Below, in pieces: positions 1 to 11,000 of a stretch of DNA of 64,000 nucleotides. The DNA lies in assembly GCF_018873765.1 (NCBI RefSeq), contig NC_057916.1:25839001-25903000 (forward strand). The letters run 5' to 3'. The position numbers and the translations under genes were made by a program. The notes beneath the pieces are model-generated. The model did not search any database. It was not told where the DNA came from and saw nothing but the letters and a program-made list of their open reading frames with translations. Each line of letters begins with the position of its first letter. Within the stretch, counting starts at the first letter, position 1. The stretch is from Telopea speciosissima (lineage: Eukaryota; Streptophyta; Magnoliopsida; Proteales; Proteaceae).

Positions 1-746
1 TACCAAGGCAAAAAAGTAATGATGAAAGCAAAAATGAGTTTATATGTCAATTTTTTTTTCTTTTCTTTTCTTGCTAATCAAACACGTTGTATTATTATAG
101 ATTATGCATATGCCAAAAATGTAAGCGTTAAAATACCCCTCTCTAGCTCTCTCTCTCTTGTTAGGAAGGGTCCAATCAAAAATTTTGAAACATTAATTAA
201 AGATAACTCCTCAAATATATGAAGGCGCCAAGGTCCTACGCAAACCGAAATGAGACTATATTGTTATAAGGCAAAAATAATATACTTTGCTGACATAACT
301 TGAGTGGAGGTAGACCCAATATTACTTTCAAGAATGATTTGGGTTGGCTAGCTGCATTGGCCTTAGAGGGAAAAGAAAAGAGTACTAGCTGCATTAGTGT
401 ACTTAGCCTTAGCTAAAAGTCTTAATTTCCAATATATTTTCTGAATCAGATGGTCAAGAATCATCCTATAACAATGGTCATATCTTTGTGGAAGCTAAGC
501 TAATTTCCAATTTTCCATTAATTCTCAAATCCCCATGTCCTTCAAATTTAAGGTTACTTTAATGATCACTTCTTTGATGTCTAAACCCATGTACCTAACT
601 ACCTAAGTAAGGTGAGCATTTGTATCTTAAATTCTCAAGAGTCTTACAAATTCTTGGTATGTTGGATTTTACACTCCTTAATTGGTATTGTATGTTGTAC
701 ATAAAAGATTAAGAGAAGTACTGAAATTGGCCCTCTAGAGACTAGC

Positions 747-801
747 CCAAGGATATACCCAATGCATGAGGCTCCTGCCATTGTGGGGTATGGAGAGGGT
801 C
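747..801 (-). mobile_element. Au SINE 3' fragment (antisense)
   Basis: The segment around 763-799 reads as the reverse complement of the conserved 3' half of the plant Au SINE ('...ccctccccagaccccgc...ggagcctcgtgca'). It matches the same region of the two better-preserved Au copies near 57.2-57.5 kb, with several substitutions. Only the 3' part is recognisable, as expected for an old or truncated retroposon. Confidence 0.6.
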
Positions 802-1801
802 CAAATACAACCTCAAACTTCTACAAAAGGAGAAGATTTCTCTACACCCACGGTGAAGAGAGTCCTGGTCCATTGATTGTCATAACCTCTCCTCCCTATT
901 GTATGAGTGTCGAAACCCTTGAGTGCTCAAAGAGTCCTATCCAACTGCAATAAAAGTGATGGATGAATATATTCTTTATGGTTCATATCGATGAATTAAA
1001 ACTAAATCCAAAAAGGAGAATGGGGTTTTCCTCTTTTTAGTTGGCAAACAAAATGGGATATTCAATGTAATTAAGGATGTTAATTTCAAACTGAAACCAT
1101 TTTTTGAAACTTAACTGAATCATTTAAACCGGGACTAGTAAACTGCGTATTATTTGATTAGATTTATTTATTTATTTATTTTTAAATAATCAATTCGGTT
1201 TATATTTTGAACCGATAAACAGTTAAAACTTAAAACCAATAATGAAGCGAACAAAACTGAATAAATTGAATTAATTAACCAGAATCAATTACAAATCAAT
1301 TAGTAATCGATTTTATTTTTAAAAATTGAAACCACTTAAGAATCGGTTTGCTCTACTTAAACCGAAACCGAATCAATCAACACCCTTTTTTTTTTTTTTG
1401 GGGTAAATATTAACACCCATTAAGGCTTTAATATAAGCATGAACCGAAGAGAGCAAAGGAGGCTAGTGAGTAGTGATGGCTTTGCCCGCCATCTTGGATT
1501 TGAATTTGAAACAGTATGAAGGCCCATCTAACGGCACCAATAAGTTGCTTTTTGCAGGTATAAAGGAAGGATACCCTTCTCTGCAAAAGGGCAAAAGCTT
1601 GTCCATTGGCCTCTTTCCCTTGCCCATCTTTTTTTCTTTTAAATTCTGATATGGAGATTAACTCATGGCACAAAAGAAAATGTGGGAAGAAATACTCTTT
1701 TAACTGACTCAACTCATTCAAGGCAAGAATAAGCTATTGGAATTGACTCATCACCTCATCTCTCCAGCAAAAAAATGCTTCTAATGACACTTGGCATTAC
1801 T

Positions 1802-2073
1802 AATGATTTTAGTGCACGGTATCGGAACGGTTATCGACTTATCGGCAATATAGAAAATCGATACGATACGATATCAATATAGTATCGGCCTGGATCGGTT
1901 GTATCAGACAAAATTACTCATTGATTTCTTTAAAAAATGAATTTTTAAACTATTTTACCCCTTATCCATACCGTGCTACCGGTACGATATCGGCATGGTA
2001 TCGATATCGATGACTAGTAAAACCAGTACATATTGCCTATAACGGGCGATACGATACTGATACTTAGAACCAT
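1802..2073. mobile_element. Non-autonomous inverted-repeat element, GATAC-rich, 9-bp TSD
   Basis: The 272-bp segment is rich in GATAC/GTATC and folds back on itself. It is flanked by an exact 9-bp duplication GGCATTACT (1793-1801 and 2074-2082). Its right end, read inward, is ATGGTTCTAAGTATC, which resembles the ends of the 30405-31182 element. A 9-bp duplication is typical of Mutator-like elements. It has no coding capacity. Confidence 0.65.
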
Positions 2074-2817
2074 GGCATTACTTGATGGTCAACTATAATC
2101 AGCTGTACCTTTCTGTGACCAAGTAATCTCTATCTATCCTTGTACAAGAAGAGTAAGCTTTTACCCAAAAAACGAAAAATAATAATAATAAGAAGAAGAA
2201 GAATAAGCACTGATTACTTAAAAAGTTAAAATAATGAATTAGATTCAACAACAACCACTAAAAAACCATAGAGAGTGAGAGAAAATGAATGAATGTCTTC
2301 TACATGGAATTTGGCCTTTGGACACACATGGGAGTTGAGACCTTAGCTTACCAACCGCACCAACAATGAGAAAAGTATGAGAAGAGAATGTCTTCTGCTT
2401 AAGGAATCTCAGTTTTCAAGTATTCCTTCTTCACTCTCATAAAAACCACACAAAAAAAAAAGTATTCCTTCTTCAATACTCCATCTAAACTGAAACAATT
2501 CTTTTTGGGTATTACTATACTGAAGTGGTTAATGATGATACCTTATTTTTATTTTTTATTTATTTATTTTTTTGTTGCCCTAACCACTCCCTTGGGACTC
2601 TTTGGACTTGGATCTTCTTCCCCTTTACTTTCAAAATCATAAGAGAAAAAGGAAAAAAATAAAATAAAAAAATAGAAACATTAATCTCTATTTTCCCTAA
2701 TTACTTTAGAAACACAAATAGTAGTTGTACATCTAAGTACATAACCATTGTCGCGAATAATACTCAAAAGGATAAGGTCATCTATAAATCAATAATAAAA
2801 ATAAAAAATCTCATATT

Positions 2818-3540
2818 ATAGCAATGCTAGGACTGCCAGATCAGCTATATCACTGACCCATTATTGAGATTGGACCATTTGGTTATTTGGATATCTTACT
2901 AATTCTAATATTACCTAATAATGCTTTATTAGAAAATTTAAAATACTCCTATCTGTTCAATTTGGTAGAGTCCTTTGAACTTAACTAATACTCTCTATGA
3001 ATAAGTAGGATAGTATATTGTGATTTGGATCAATTGAATATTTGTATATGTTAACTGTATACTTATAAGTAAACAATCTCATATAATTAATAATATTTGA
3101 GCAATATTAGAAGGCCGGATTGCTAGATCAGCTATCTAGCCGACCTCTTATTGTGATTGGACCACTTGGTTATTTAGATAAGCCAACTGTTTTACCTAAT
3201 GCTTTAGTAAAACAATTAAAGGGTTTTCTTATTGACACTTCTTAATTAAGTTGTCAAATAATTTATAAATTTTTAATTAATCTTTTTAGTATGATATATT
3301 TTTTTCTTTCAATGAGGATAAATATTGTCATTTCGCATGTGTATTCAAAAAATGTGTAAACATAACGATAAGTCACTTTCAAATTATTTTTAAATATCCT
3401 ATTTTCAGGGAAATCAAAAGAAGATGTGATCAAAGCTATAAATACACGTGTACACGTGTAGAGGTGATATTTGGACAGTGCCAAAATTAGAATAGTAGAA
3501 CCTATTCATTTTGGTAGGGCCTTTTGAACATTCTATATAA
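2818..3540. repeat. Diverged direct repeats, second copy interrupted
   Basis: About 2818-2990 and 3103-3220 share the order 'gcta..tgccagatcagctat', 'attg(a/t)gattggacca(t/c)ttggttattt' and 'acctaatgcttta'. The second copy then appears interrupted: the following homologous piece ('ttggtaga/gg.ccttttgaac') is found only at about 3507-3530, after about 270 bp of unrelated DNA. The family is not identified. Confidence 0.5.
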
Positions 3541-4300
3541 TATTCATACTTTGTTGACACTTAATTGATATTATCCAAGAATAAGCAAGATTTCTTTCTA
3601 AGATAGTTAATTAGTTATAAGAGACTCTAGTATATATAAAAAAAAAGAGACAAGGATCTTATTGGTTATAGGACTTTTGGTGAGTGAGGTATGGAAAATG
3701 TAATGTGGTAGGTAATTCATAAATGGGTCGCAGGTGAACCTCACTTTGATCCACCTTTTAATCCTTTATTACTAGATAATCAAATCTGACCCAAATTAAC
3801 AATGTATGGAAGGGAAACAGGAGAAGAATTTATGGCTTCGATTAGTAGTGATTGATCATAATATGATATGAGTTAATTCGATCGAGTTTTTGGTGAGATT
3901 TGCATAAACTTGGGTAAAATGGTGATATTGGAACAAGTTACACTTGGTGTTCAGTTATTGAGTTATGCCGCACATATCTCAATGCACATCTAGGGATATG
4001 TGCAACATTGTTCAACAACTGACAGCACCCTAACCGTTCCTTGCTCTGTGGAGACGAGCTAAATTCGTAGAGGACTCATCTTGTCAAAAGAGAACCCTCA
4101 CCCAATAATAATTCTGGATCTATCCAAATTCCAAACCGATTCCAGGTTTTTAAACCCTACATGTACGTCCTCTTACATGGCAAGAAAAACACATAATCGA
4201 ATCTAGAATGAAAGGCAAGGGTTCACCAAAAAAAAATTGTATGGCAAAGGACGGGTTAGAAGGTGGGACCCCATTATCCTAAGGTCTCCATCCTCTAAGC

Positions 4301-5023
4301 AACCGCCACGTTTATAGTATCCTCTCAGATCTTTTCTTAACATGAGAGATACTTAGAAGGAGAGTACTTGTTTTCTGCCTAGATTTCCTCCTTGTTTTCG
4401 GGGATTAGGAAAGATTAACCGTTAAACTGAAAAAAAAAAATGGTAATTAGAAGAGGTTTACCAATTACCAGTTATACTGTTATAGTCCTATTCTTTGATG
4501 GCCTGATCATCTCTCTCTTAAAAGCTTCTTTAGTTCTCAAAAAAAGATGAAGGAATCCGTATAAGGAAGGCGTCTCTACGAAGCAGACAGAAGCACTTCA
4601 CAACGTTCCCATCTCCATCACTACCGAACCTCTCTCTCTCTTCTACTTTTTTTTTATACAATACCCAGATAATCAAAATAATAGTATCCCAAGTTATTTC
4701 TAGATATAGGGACTATTGCCTATCTATCTATCCATCTATCTCTCTCTCTCTCTTCTCCCTTTGCTTCTTCTCCAAACCGAAGCCAGAGCAGAGAAAAAAA
4801 CACAAAAATAATCGTTAATGATTCTCACGTCCAACCACCCAAAAACCTTCCTTCAATCCGACTCTACTGAAGAAATAACAAATCCAAATTCTCAGCTCCT
4901 CTGTAATTTCCCTAAAAAACCCTCCACATTTCTGGTGGATTTTTGTTTTGTTTTTTTTTTTTTTTTAAAGTATTTTTCTTGCCTCTGGTTTTTTTCTTCA
5001 GACGGCCCTTTTCATTGCCAGCG
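4301..5023 (+). promoter_or_regulatory. 5' flank/UTR of ROPGAP gene, CT-rich, likely leader intron
   Basis: Pyrimidine-rich tracts (CT repeats at about 4633-4643 and 4739-4752) typical of plant 5' leaders precede the start codon. A T-rich run ending in a strong splice-acceptor-like sequence (tttttttcttcag, AG at 5000-5001) lies 22 bases before the ATG, so a 5'UTR intron probably ends there. A 69-codon upstream ORF (ATG at 4818) ends in a TGA that overlaps the main ATG (ATGA at 5024-5027). If the leader intron is spliced, part or all of that ORF is removed. The exact transcription start is not visible. Confidence 0.45.
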
Positions 5024-8000
5024 ATGACGGAAGTTCTCCGCTCCCCATCTCATTTCCCTTCTTCTCCAAGCTCTTTATCCTGTGCGCCCACACCCAATGA
5101 TGGCGTACAGTCGACCCATCCCCATTCTCATTCACGCTCCCGTTCCCTGTCCCTTATTAGAAATTCTACCTCATCATCTGTAGTTGAGGAAGAAGCTGAC
5201 AGAGGTTATAGAACACAAGAAGAAGAAGAATACGACGACGAAGACGAAGGTGGAGAGAGAAGAGAGGGAGAAAGGGACAAAGAGGGAGATCAACTGTCTC
5301 TGTTGGCTCTTTTGATTACTGTATTTAGGAAGTCCTTGGTGGGTTGTAGGACTACTGAGAGAAAGGAGCTTTGCTCAATGGAGATTGGATGGCCGACCAA
5401 CGTTCGCCATGTTGCCCATGTCACATTTGATCGCTTTAATGGGTTCCTTGGCTTGCCCGTCGAGTTCGAACCTGAAGTTCCGAGGAGGGCTCCCAGCGCC
5501 AGGTCGGTTGATTTCCTACTTATTGTCTTTCTGCATAAGATGTTTGATGGGGAGGGAGGGGGGTATGGCTATTCTATCTGTGTTTCTGCAGATTTTCTGA
5601 TGCATTTCGGCACTGCTGGTGTTTTCTGGAAGTGGGCTCATTTCTTCTCCTCTTTCTTCTTTTCATTTTGATTGTTCATAACGGGTTACTTTGTGCTTGA
5701 AATTTTTATATTTTTTGAGTTTTAACCAGTGATTTTCTTTTTTGGATTTCCAAATTCAACAAAAACGGAAAATTTGATTCCAACCTGAAGCTGCACCTTG
5801 AGAAAAAATTAGCAGTCTAAAAGTCTTCTCCCTTTTTTTTCTTTCAAGAACTTGGCTTTGATGAGGCCTGGTGGTTCATAAACTAAAATTATCGTCATTT
5901 TTTTTTGTCTAATAAAACTAAGCAGTCAGTAGGTTATAATCAATCGTCCTTTGCTGATAACTGTTTGCTTCGTTCTTGAGGCTTTCTGTGCCTCATAATC
6001 CAATGGATCAAAGCTTTCAGACTTTGGTTGTGGGCTTTTCAATCTCGTGTCATTAACTCTCGTTCATGTAAATTAATTGAAAATTACTCATGTTCTTGTA
6101 TTCCAGTTGCCAGGAAAAAGAATGCATTGTAAAGAAATCTATTTGACATGTCAAATGTAGCATGAAGAGAATAGATAAAAGGTTCTCCCCATTGATGATG
6201 AAGTCCTCAGAGTTCAATCTGTCACATGGAACTTGAACAATTCTTGAACTTTCTGGACGGATTTGAATCTTCTTTGCATCAAAGCTCACCTTCTGCTTTA
6301 ACAGTCAATTTGATTCAACTTATCTCTTAACCTTAACTATACAAATAACAACTAAACTTATTTTCTGCAAGAATTCTTGATGAATCCTCTGTCTAAACAC
6401 TTCTCCAGACTGTACATGTATATTCCCAGTTTGATGTCCTTCCATTGCTTGGATAGACAATGGAGCAATATATATTTATGCTGTTTTTATGATCTAACAA
6501 AATCACAACTCCCAATTTCTTTAAGCCTTGGTGAATCTTCGGGTAAGGGAGTCCAATTTCTACTAGTTCTCGGTGAGTTGTGTCTTGCAAATCTATTAAC
6601 TTTTAGAGGTTCACCTGTGGTTAGTTGCTTGGGGAGGGGGGGGGGGGGGCGTAAGGGTTTCCCACCTCTGGGATTTTCTTTAATCATTCTATCTTTTTTG
6701 CCATTGTGGGACTTGTGAAAGTTGGTGCTTCTGTCACCCTCGCATAATTGATGAACCTGAAACCAGGTGTGTCAGTCCCATATCCTCCTTTCTATGCTTA
6801 TCGCTCCTTGACCTACTAATGGTTTGAGATATTGTCTCTAGACTTGCTTGCTGGATATTTTCCTGGTGGAGTGATCTCAAATTCTATATCTGAAGTTGAT
6901 TTGACTGTGGGTAGGGTTTTCTATTTTTTTTCAAACTAAATATTCGTGTATTCCCCCCAAAAGTGGAGGGACTGAACTTTGTGAGATGTAACTTATTTTG
7001 GTGGAGCTATTATAGGATACTTGAAAGAAATGCTATCTGTCTTTTCGATAAATTTAATAGATCTCACACATGTTTTGAAATGCTGGATTTTAGTGCTTCT
7101 CTCTCTCTCTCTCTCTCTCTCTTGTGCTCCTCTGAGTTGCAACAGGATCTCAACTACCAAATTTCAGTTTCCAGCCTTTCCTCATTTACTGTTCCACTAC
7201 AAACAAATAAGAGTTTTGTTGGGACAGACTGACTTCTGTACAAGGATCTTTGGACTCCAGAAACTCTCTAAGAGCATAGACTATATAGCTATAAGAGATT
7301 CGTTGCTAATAAACCTTTATTTACAATGGGAAAGAGGGGTGGAAATGAAAGAACAGTTATTAATATATGAGAAAGATTAAACACCTTGGGGTGAAATATG
7401 TTAATACTAGTCCCTGGAATTTCTAAGTCTACATGGATGCTTCTACAAGTTTTTCATTTTCATTGATTGTATATCCTATTAACTTGTCTTATGGCAGTTT
7501 TATTGTTTGTTTTGTCAGTTACTCAACTCAACTCAACTCAGCCTTATACCAACTAAATGGGGTCGGCTACGTGGATATTTTTCTTTAATCAGCTTTATTC
7601 AAGGCCATGCTTGGTCCTTGTCCTAAGCTATGCATGTATATCCTCACCACTTCTTCTATAGTTATTTTAGGCCTACCTCTGGCTCTTTTATCTCCTTCAA
7701 TCTGAATTAAATCACCTCTCCATCCGGAGCTTTCAGAGGCCTCCATTTGGCATGTCCATGCCAACTCAATCTTTTTTTTTTTTTTCACAACTTATCATGT
7801 ATCAGACTAAAGTGGCTTTAGTTTGTTCATTCCTTATTTATTTTTTTTTCTACTAGTTTTACCACTCATCCATCTCAACATCCTCTTTTCAGTTATACTA
7901 AGTTGTTTATATGCTGTTTCTTTATTGCCCAACATTCAGCTCCATACATCATTGCTGGTCATATAAAATTTTCCTTTGTTACAGGAATATGTCGATCAGT

Positions 8001-11000
8001 CAACACTATGGACGCACCCCTTCACTTCTTCCACCCTACTCTAATTATTCTTTGTATAACATCATCATCTATATCTCCTTCATTTGTGATTGAACCTAGG
8101 TACCTAAAATTTTCACTTTGCCCTATCTCCATATCATTAATTTTCACCACCCTACTTCAGTTCTATTGTTACTAATAGTTTTATACCATATAATTTGTTT
8201 TTGTTCTACTTAGCTTAAAACCTTTTGATTCCAAGTTTGAGCTCCATAATTCCAACTTCACATTTATCCATGCTTTTGTTTCATCCACCAGAACAATATC
8301 ATTAGCAAAAAACATACACCAAGGGATTTGATTTTAAATATCTCTAGTCGGCTCATCTATGATTAGTGCAAACAAATACAGATTTAGAGCTGATCTTTGA
8401 TATAATCTAATTGTAATTGGGAATTCACTACCTTGCCCCTCCAAAGTTCTTACACTAGTCACTACACAATTATACATATCATTAACCATGTTCACAGAGT
8501 TACTCGAAACACTTTTCTTCTCTAACTTTGCCAAATAACTCTCTAAGGACTCTATCATAAGCTTTTTCTATGTCAATAAACACCATATGAAAATCCTTGT
8601 TGCATTCTTTAAATCTTTTCATTTGTGTCCTAAGCAAATAAATAGCCTCCGTGTATGATCTTCTTGGTATAAAACCAAATTGTTATCTGAAATATTAGTT
8701 TCTTATCTCAGAAGGGTTTCAATTACTCTCTCCCATAATTTCATAGTATGGTTCATATATATATTTTTTTATTGGAATATCATTTGGATCTACCACTTTA
8801 CCTATTTTCATCTTCTTTAAAAATTCTTTTACTCTAGACACCATAATTTTCCGTTTATATCTAGAATTTGCGGCTTCTTGCTGTTTATTACAACCTTCTA
8901 AAACACTATTACTTGTATTGTTTTCATTTTTAAGCTGTATAAATAGTTTTTCCTTCTCTCTTTAATCTCCTCATCGCTTATTTATGCATTGTCATCTTCA
9001 CTTTTGTCAGTTAATATACATAGGCTATACTTTTAGACAAACCTGACCATAAAAAGGTTGGGAAAATGTTTGAAGTTCTATTAAATTTGGAAAGATGTAG
9101 GTATGGAAAAAGAGACTTTGCTTGAGAAACTAGAAATACAAACATGGTGTCAACATATGGTATTGGACATTTGTAACTGGATATAGAACCTGGATTTCAG
9201 AAATTAACTAGTTGTCTTCCTATTATTATATTAATGTTCGTCTCTGTATCTTGCTGTTTAGTTATCTTTGGTAGTTAAGTTATCATAAGTTTTATTGATT
9301 TGGACCAAACAAATTGATGGTGAGTGCTGTTGATCAATGATCTAATAGGTAGCGTCTAGTCCCCTGCTTAACTGGTCTTGTTCTCTTAGCTATATTTTTT
9401 TCCATTTGGAGGGATAATTCATTTTTGTATGAGGGATTGGGGATCAGGGCTTGTATCCTGTGTTTGTTCTATTTCTTTGCATATGCTAAAACGGCCGAGG
9501 CATGCTGAAGGTCCCTGATGATGGAATTGATGATGAGTGATATGTTGCAAAGGTATAATCCAAAAGGAATTAAGGAATTATGCTCTAGCAGAAGATATGG
9601 CTCCAGAAAGAGTGGGTGAAACAGCCCTAATACAGGTGTCTGAAGTAGTTGGGATAAGAGTTGCACAATGATGGTGTTGGTGGTGAATGTGACATGTATA
9701 GTTGTCAAGGCGTCCAGGGGCCTTGACAACTAGGGTTGCCTAGGCGGGCGCTTTTGGTCGCCTTGTTGGTGTCCCCTTGCGTCCAAGGCCCCTCCAATGC
9801 CTTGGGTCGCCAAGACGCCGTGACAACTATGGTGATACTTTTATTAGTTAAGTTGATGTCGGTTTTATGTTTTGAGATCTCCAAAAAGACATTGGCAAGG
9901 GTAAAAGGTGATGGAGCAGTGAAGATGTTTTGTAAATTTACTAACAAATAAAAGGTTGGTAGGTAATTTAGGAACCTGAAGTACAGTAGATAACGAAAGA
10001 GATGAAGACTAAGGAATGGCGCTAGTAACATTAGTATAGGATCCATCTGCAAAGATAACATGGGATGGACACTTGGAATGTTGAAAAGAAGAGAACAAAT
10101 TTGGTTTACAGTTCATGTGCGAGGATGCTCCTGAGTCAATGACCCAGGGAGTGGAGGATGAGGAAGCGAGACATGTGGGTATACCTGAATGAGCCATTGT
10201 GGCAATAGATGTAGAAGTGGATGTCTGAAGCTGCTGAACTCGTTTTAGTAGGACAGATACAAGAAAGAACATTACAAAAATACCCCTATTGAACCAACAC
10301 CAACTTAACAGTATCAAACTAACAGGGAGGGGCTCTCACCTTCCTAACTTAACCTAGTATCCTAGCTGAGAAGAAGATGGTACACTCCATCCAATTTGTT
10401 TGATCATTCTCAGGGTTTCACACAACTATCCATCCTTTAAAGAGACCATCTTCTTCTGTTCATTCTGTTCACTCTTCTAGATTCTCATATTCCTGTGGTT
10501 GTTCTTGTCTATAACTCATTCAAAGTCTCCAACAGCATGAGTGTCATTCATGATTCATGCATTGCAATGTCTCTGTGAGATACTATGTAACTGAAAAATG
10601 AAGGTCTATTATCTTCACAAGGAAAAAATGAAGAGAGTAAATAAATTTATTCATGTGTGAAACATTGAAAAAAATAATCCAATCCTGCATCCCTTCTCCT
10701 TGTGCATACTATGTACCAAGGATGTATTCATGAATTGGATTTTCCAAAATACCACTAGTAAATAAAAAAGAAATGAAAATAAAGTTATGGATTCCCATTT
10801 ATACAGGGACTTTCTTCTGGCTTCCACAAGTTCTGTAGTGTATAATGTCCATACTGAATGTTTGGGCAGCGTATTAAAGATACAGAGCCACATAAACAAC
10901 CTGATTCAACATTATCTCTTTGAGCCTACTGTACATTTTATCTATATATTCATGTCATATGTATTCTTTGTTTCATAGATTTTACTATTGTAGTATTTGT

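Larger units (their letters stand above)
1..4300. other. Gene-free, repeat-rich 5' flank
   Basis: No convincing coding exon is visible on either strand. The stretch holds an Au SINE remnant (near 750-800), an A/T-rich region with degenerate inverted 'aaccgaaaccg'-type sequence (about 1065-1385), a 272-bp inverted-repeat element with a 9-bp target duplication (1802-2073), and a pair of diverged direct repeats (about 2818-2990 and 3103-3540). The rest is unrecognised AT-rich DNA. Short open frames here have no family resemblance and no codon bias. Confidence 0.6.

Noticed and set aside
4943-5671. Longer ROPGAP open frame with a hydrophobic N-terminal extension
   Set aside because: The upstream 'start' at 4943 is TTG, not ATG, and the hydrophobic residues come from a poly-T tract of a probable leader intron. 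The frame past 5502 is intron read-through.
6637-6649. Poly-G/poly-C tracts (also 24538, 32290, 51642, 54239) as possible regulatory G-quadruplexes
   Set aside because: They are simple homopolymers in introns or spacers with no positional relation to promoters or splice sites.
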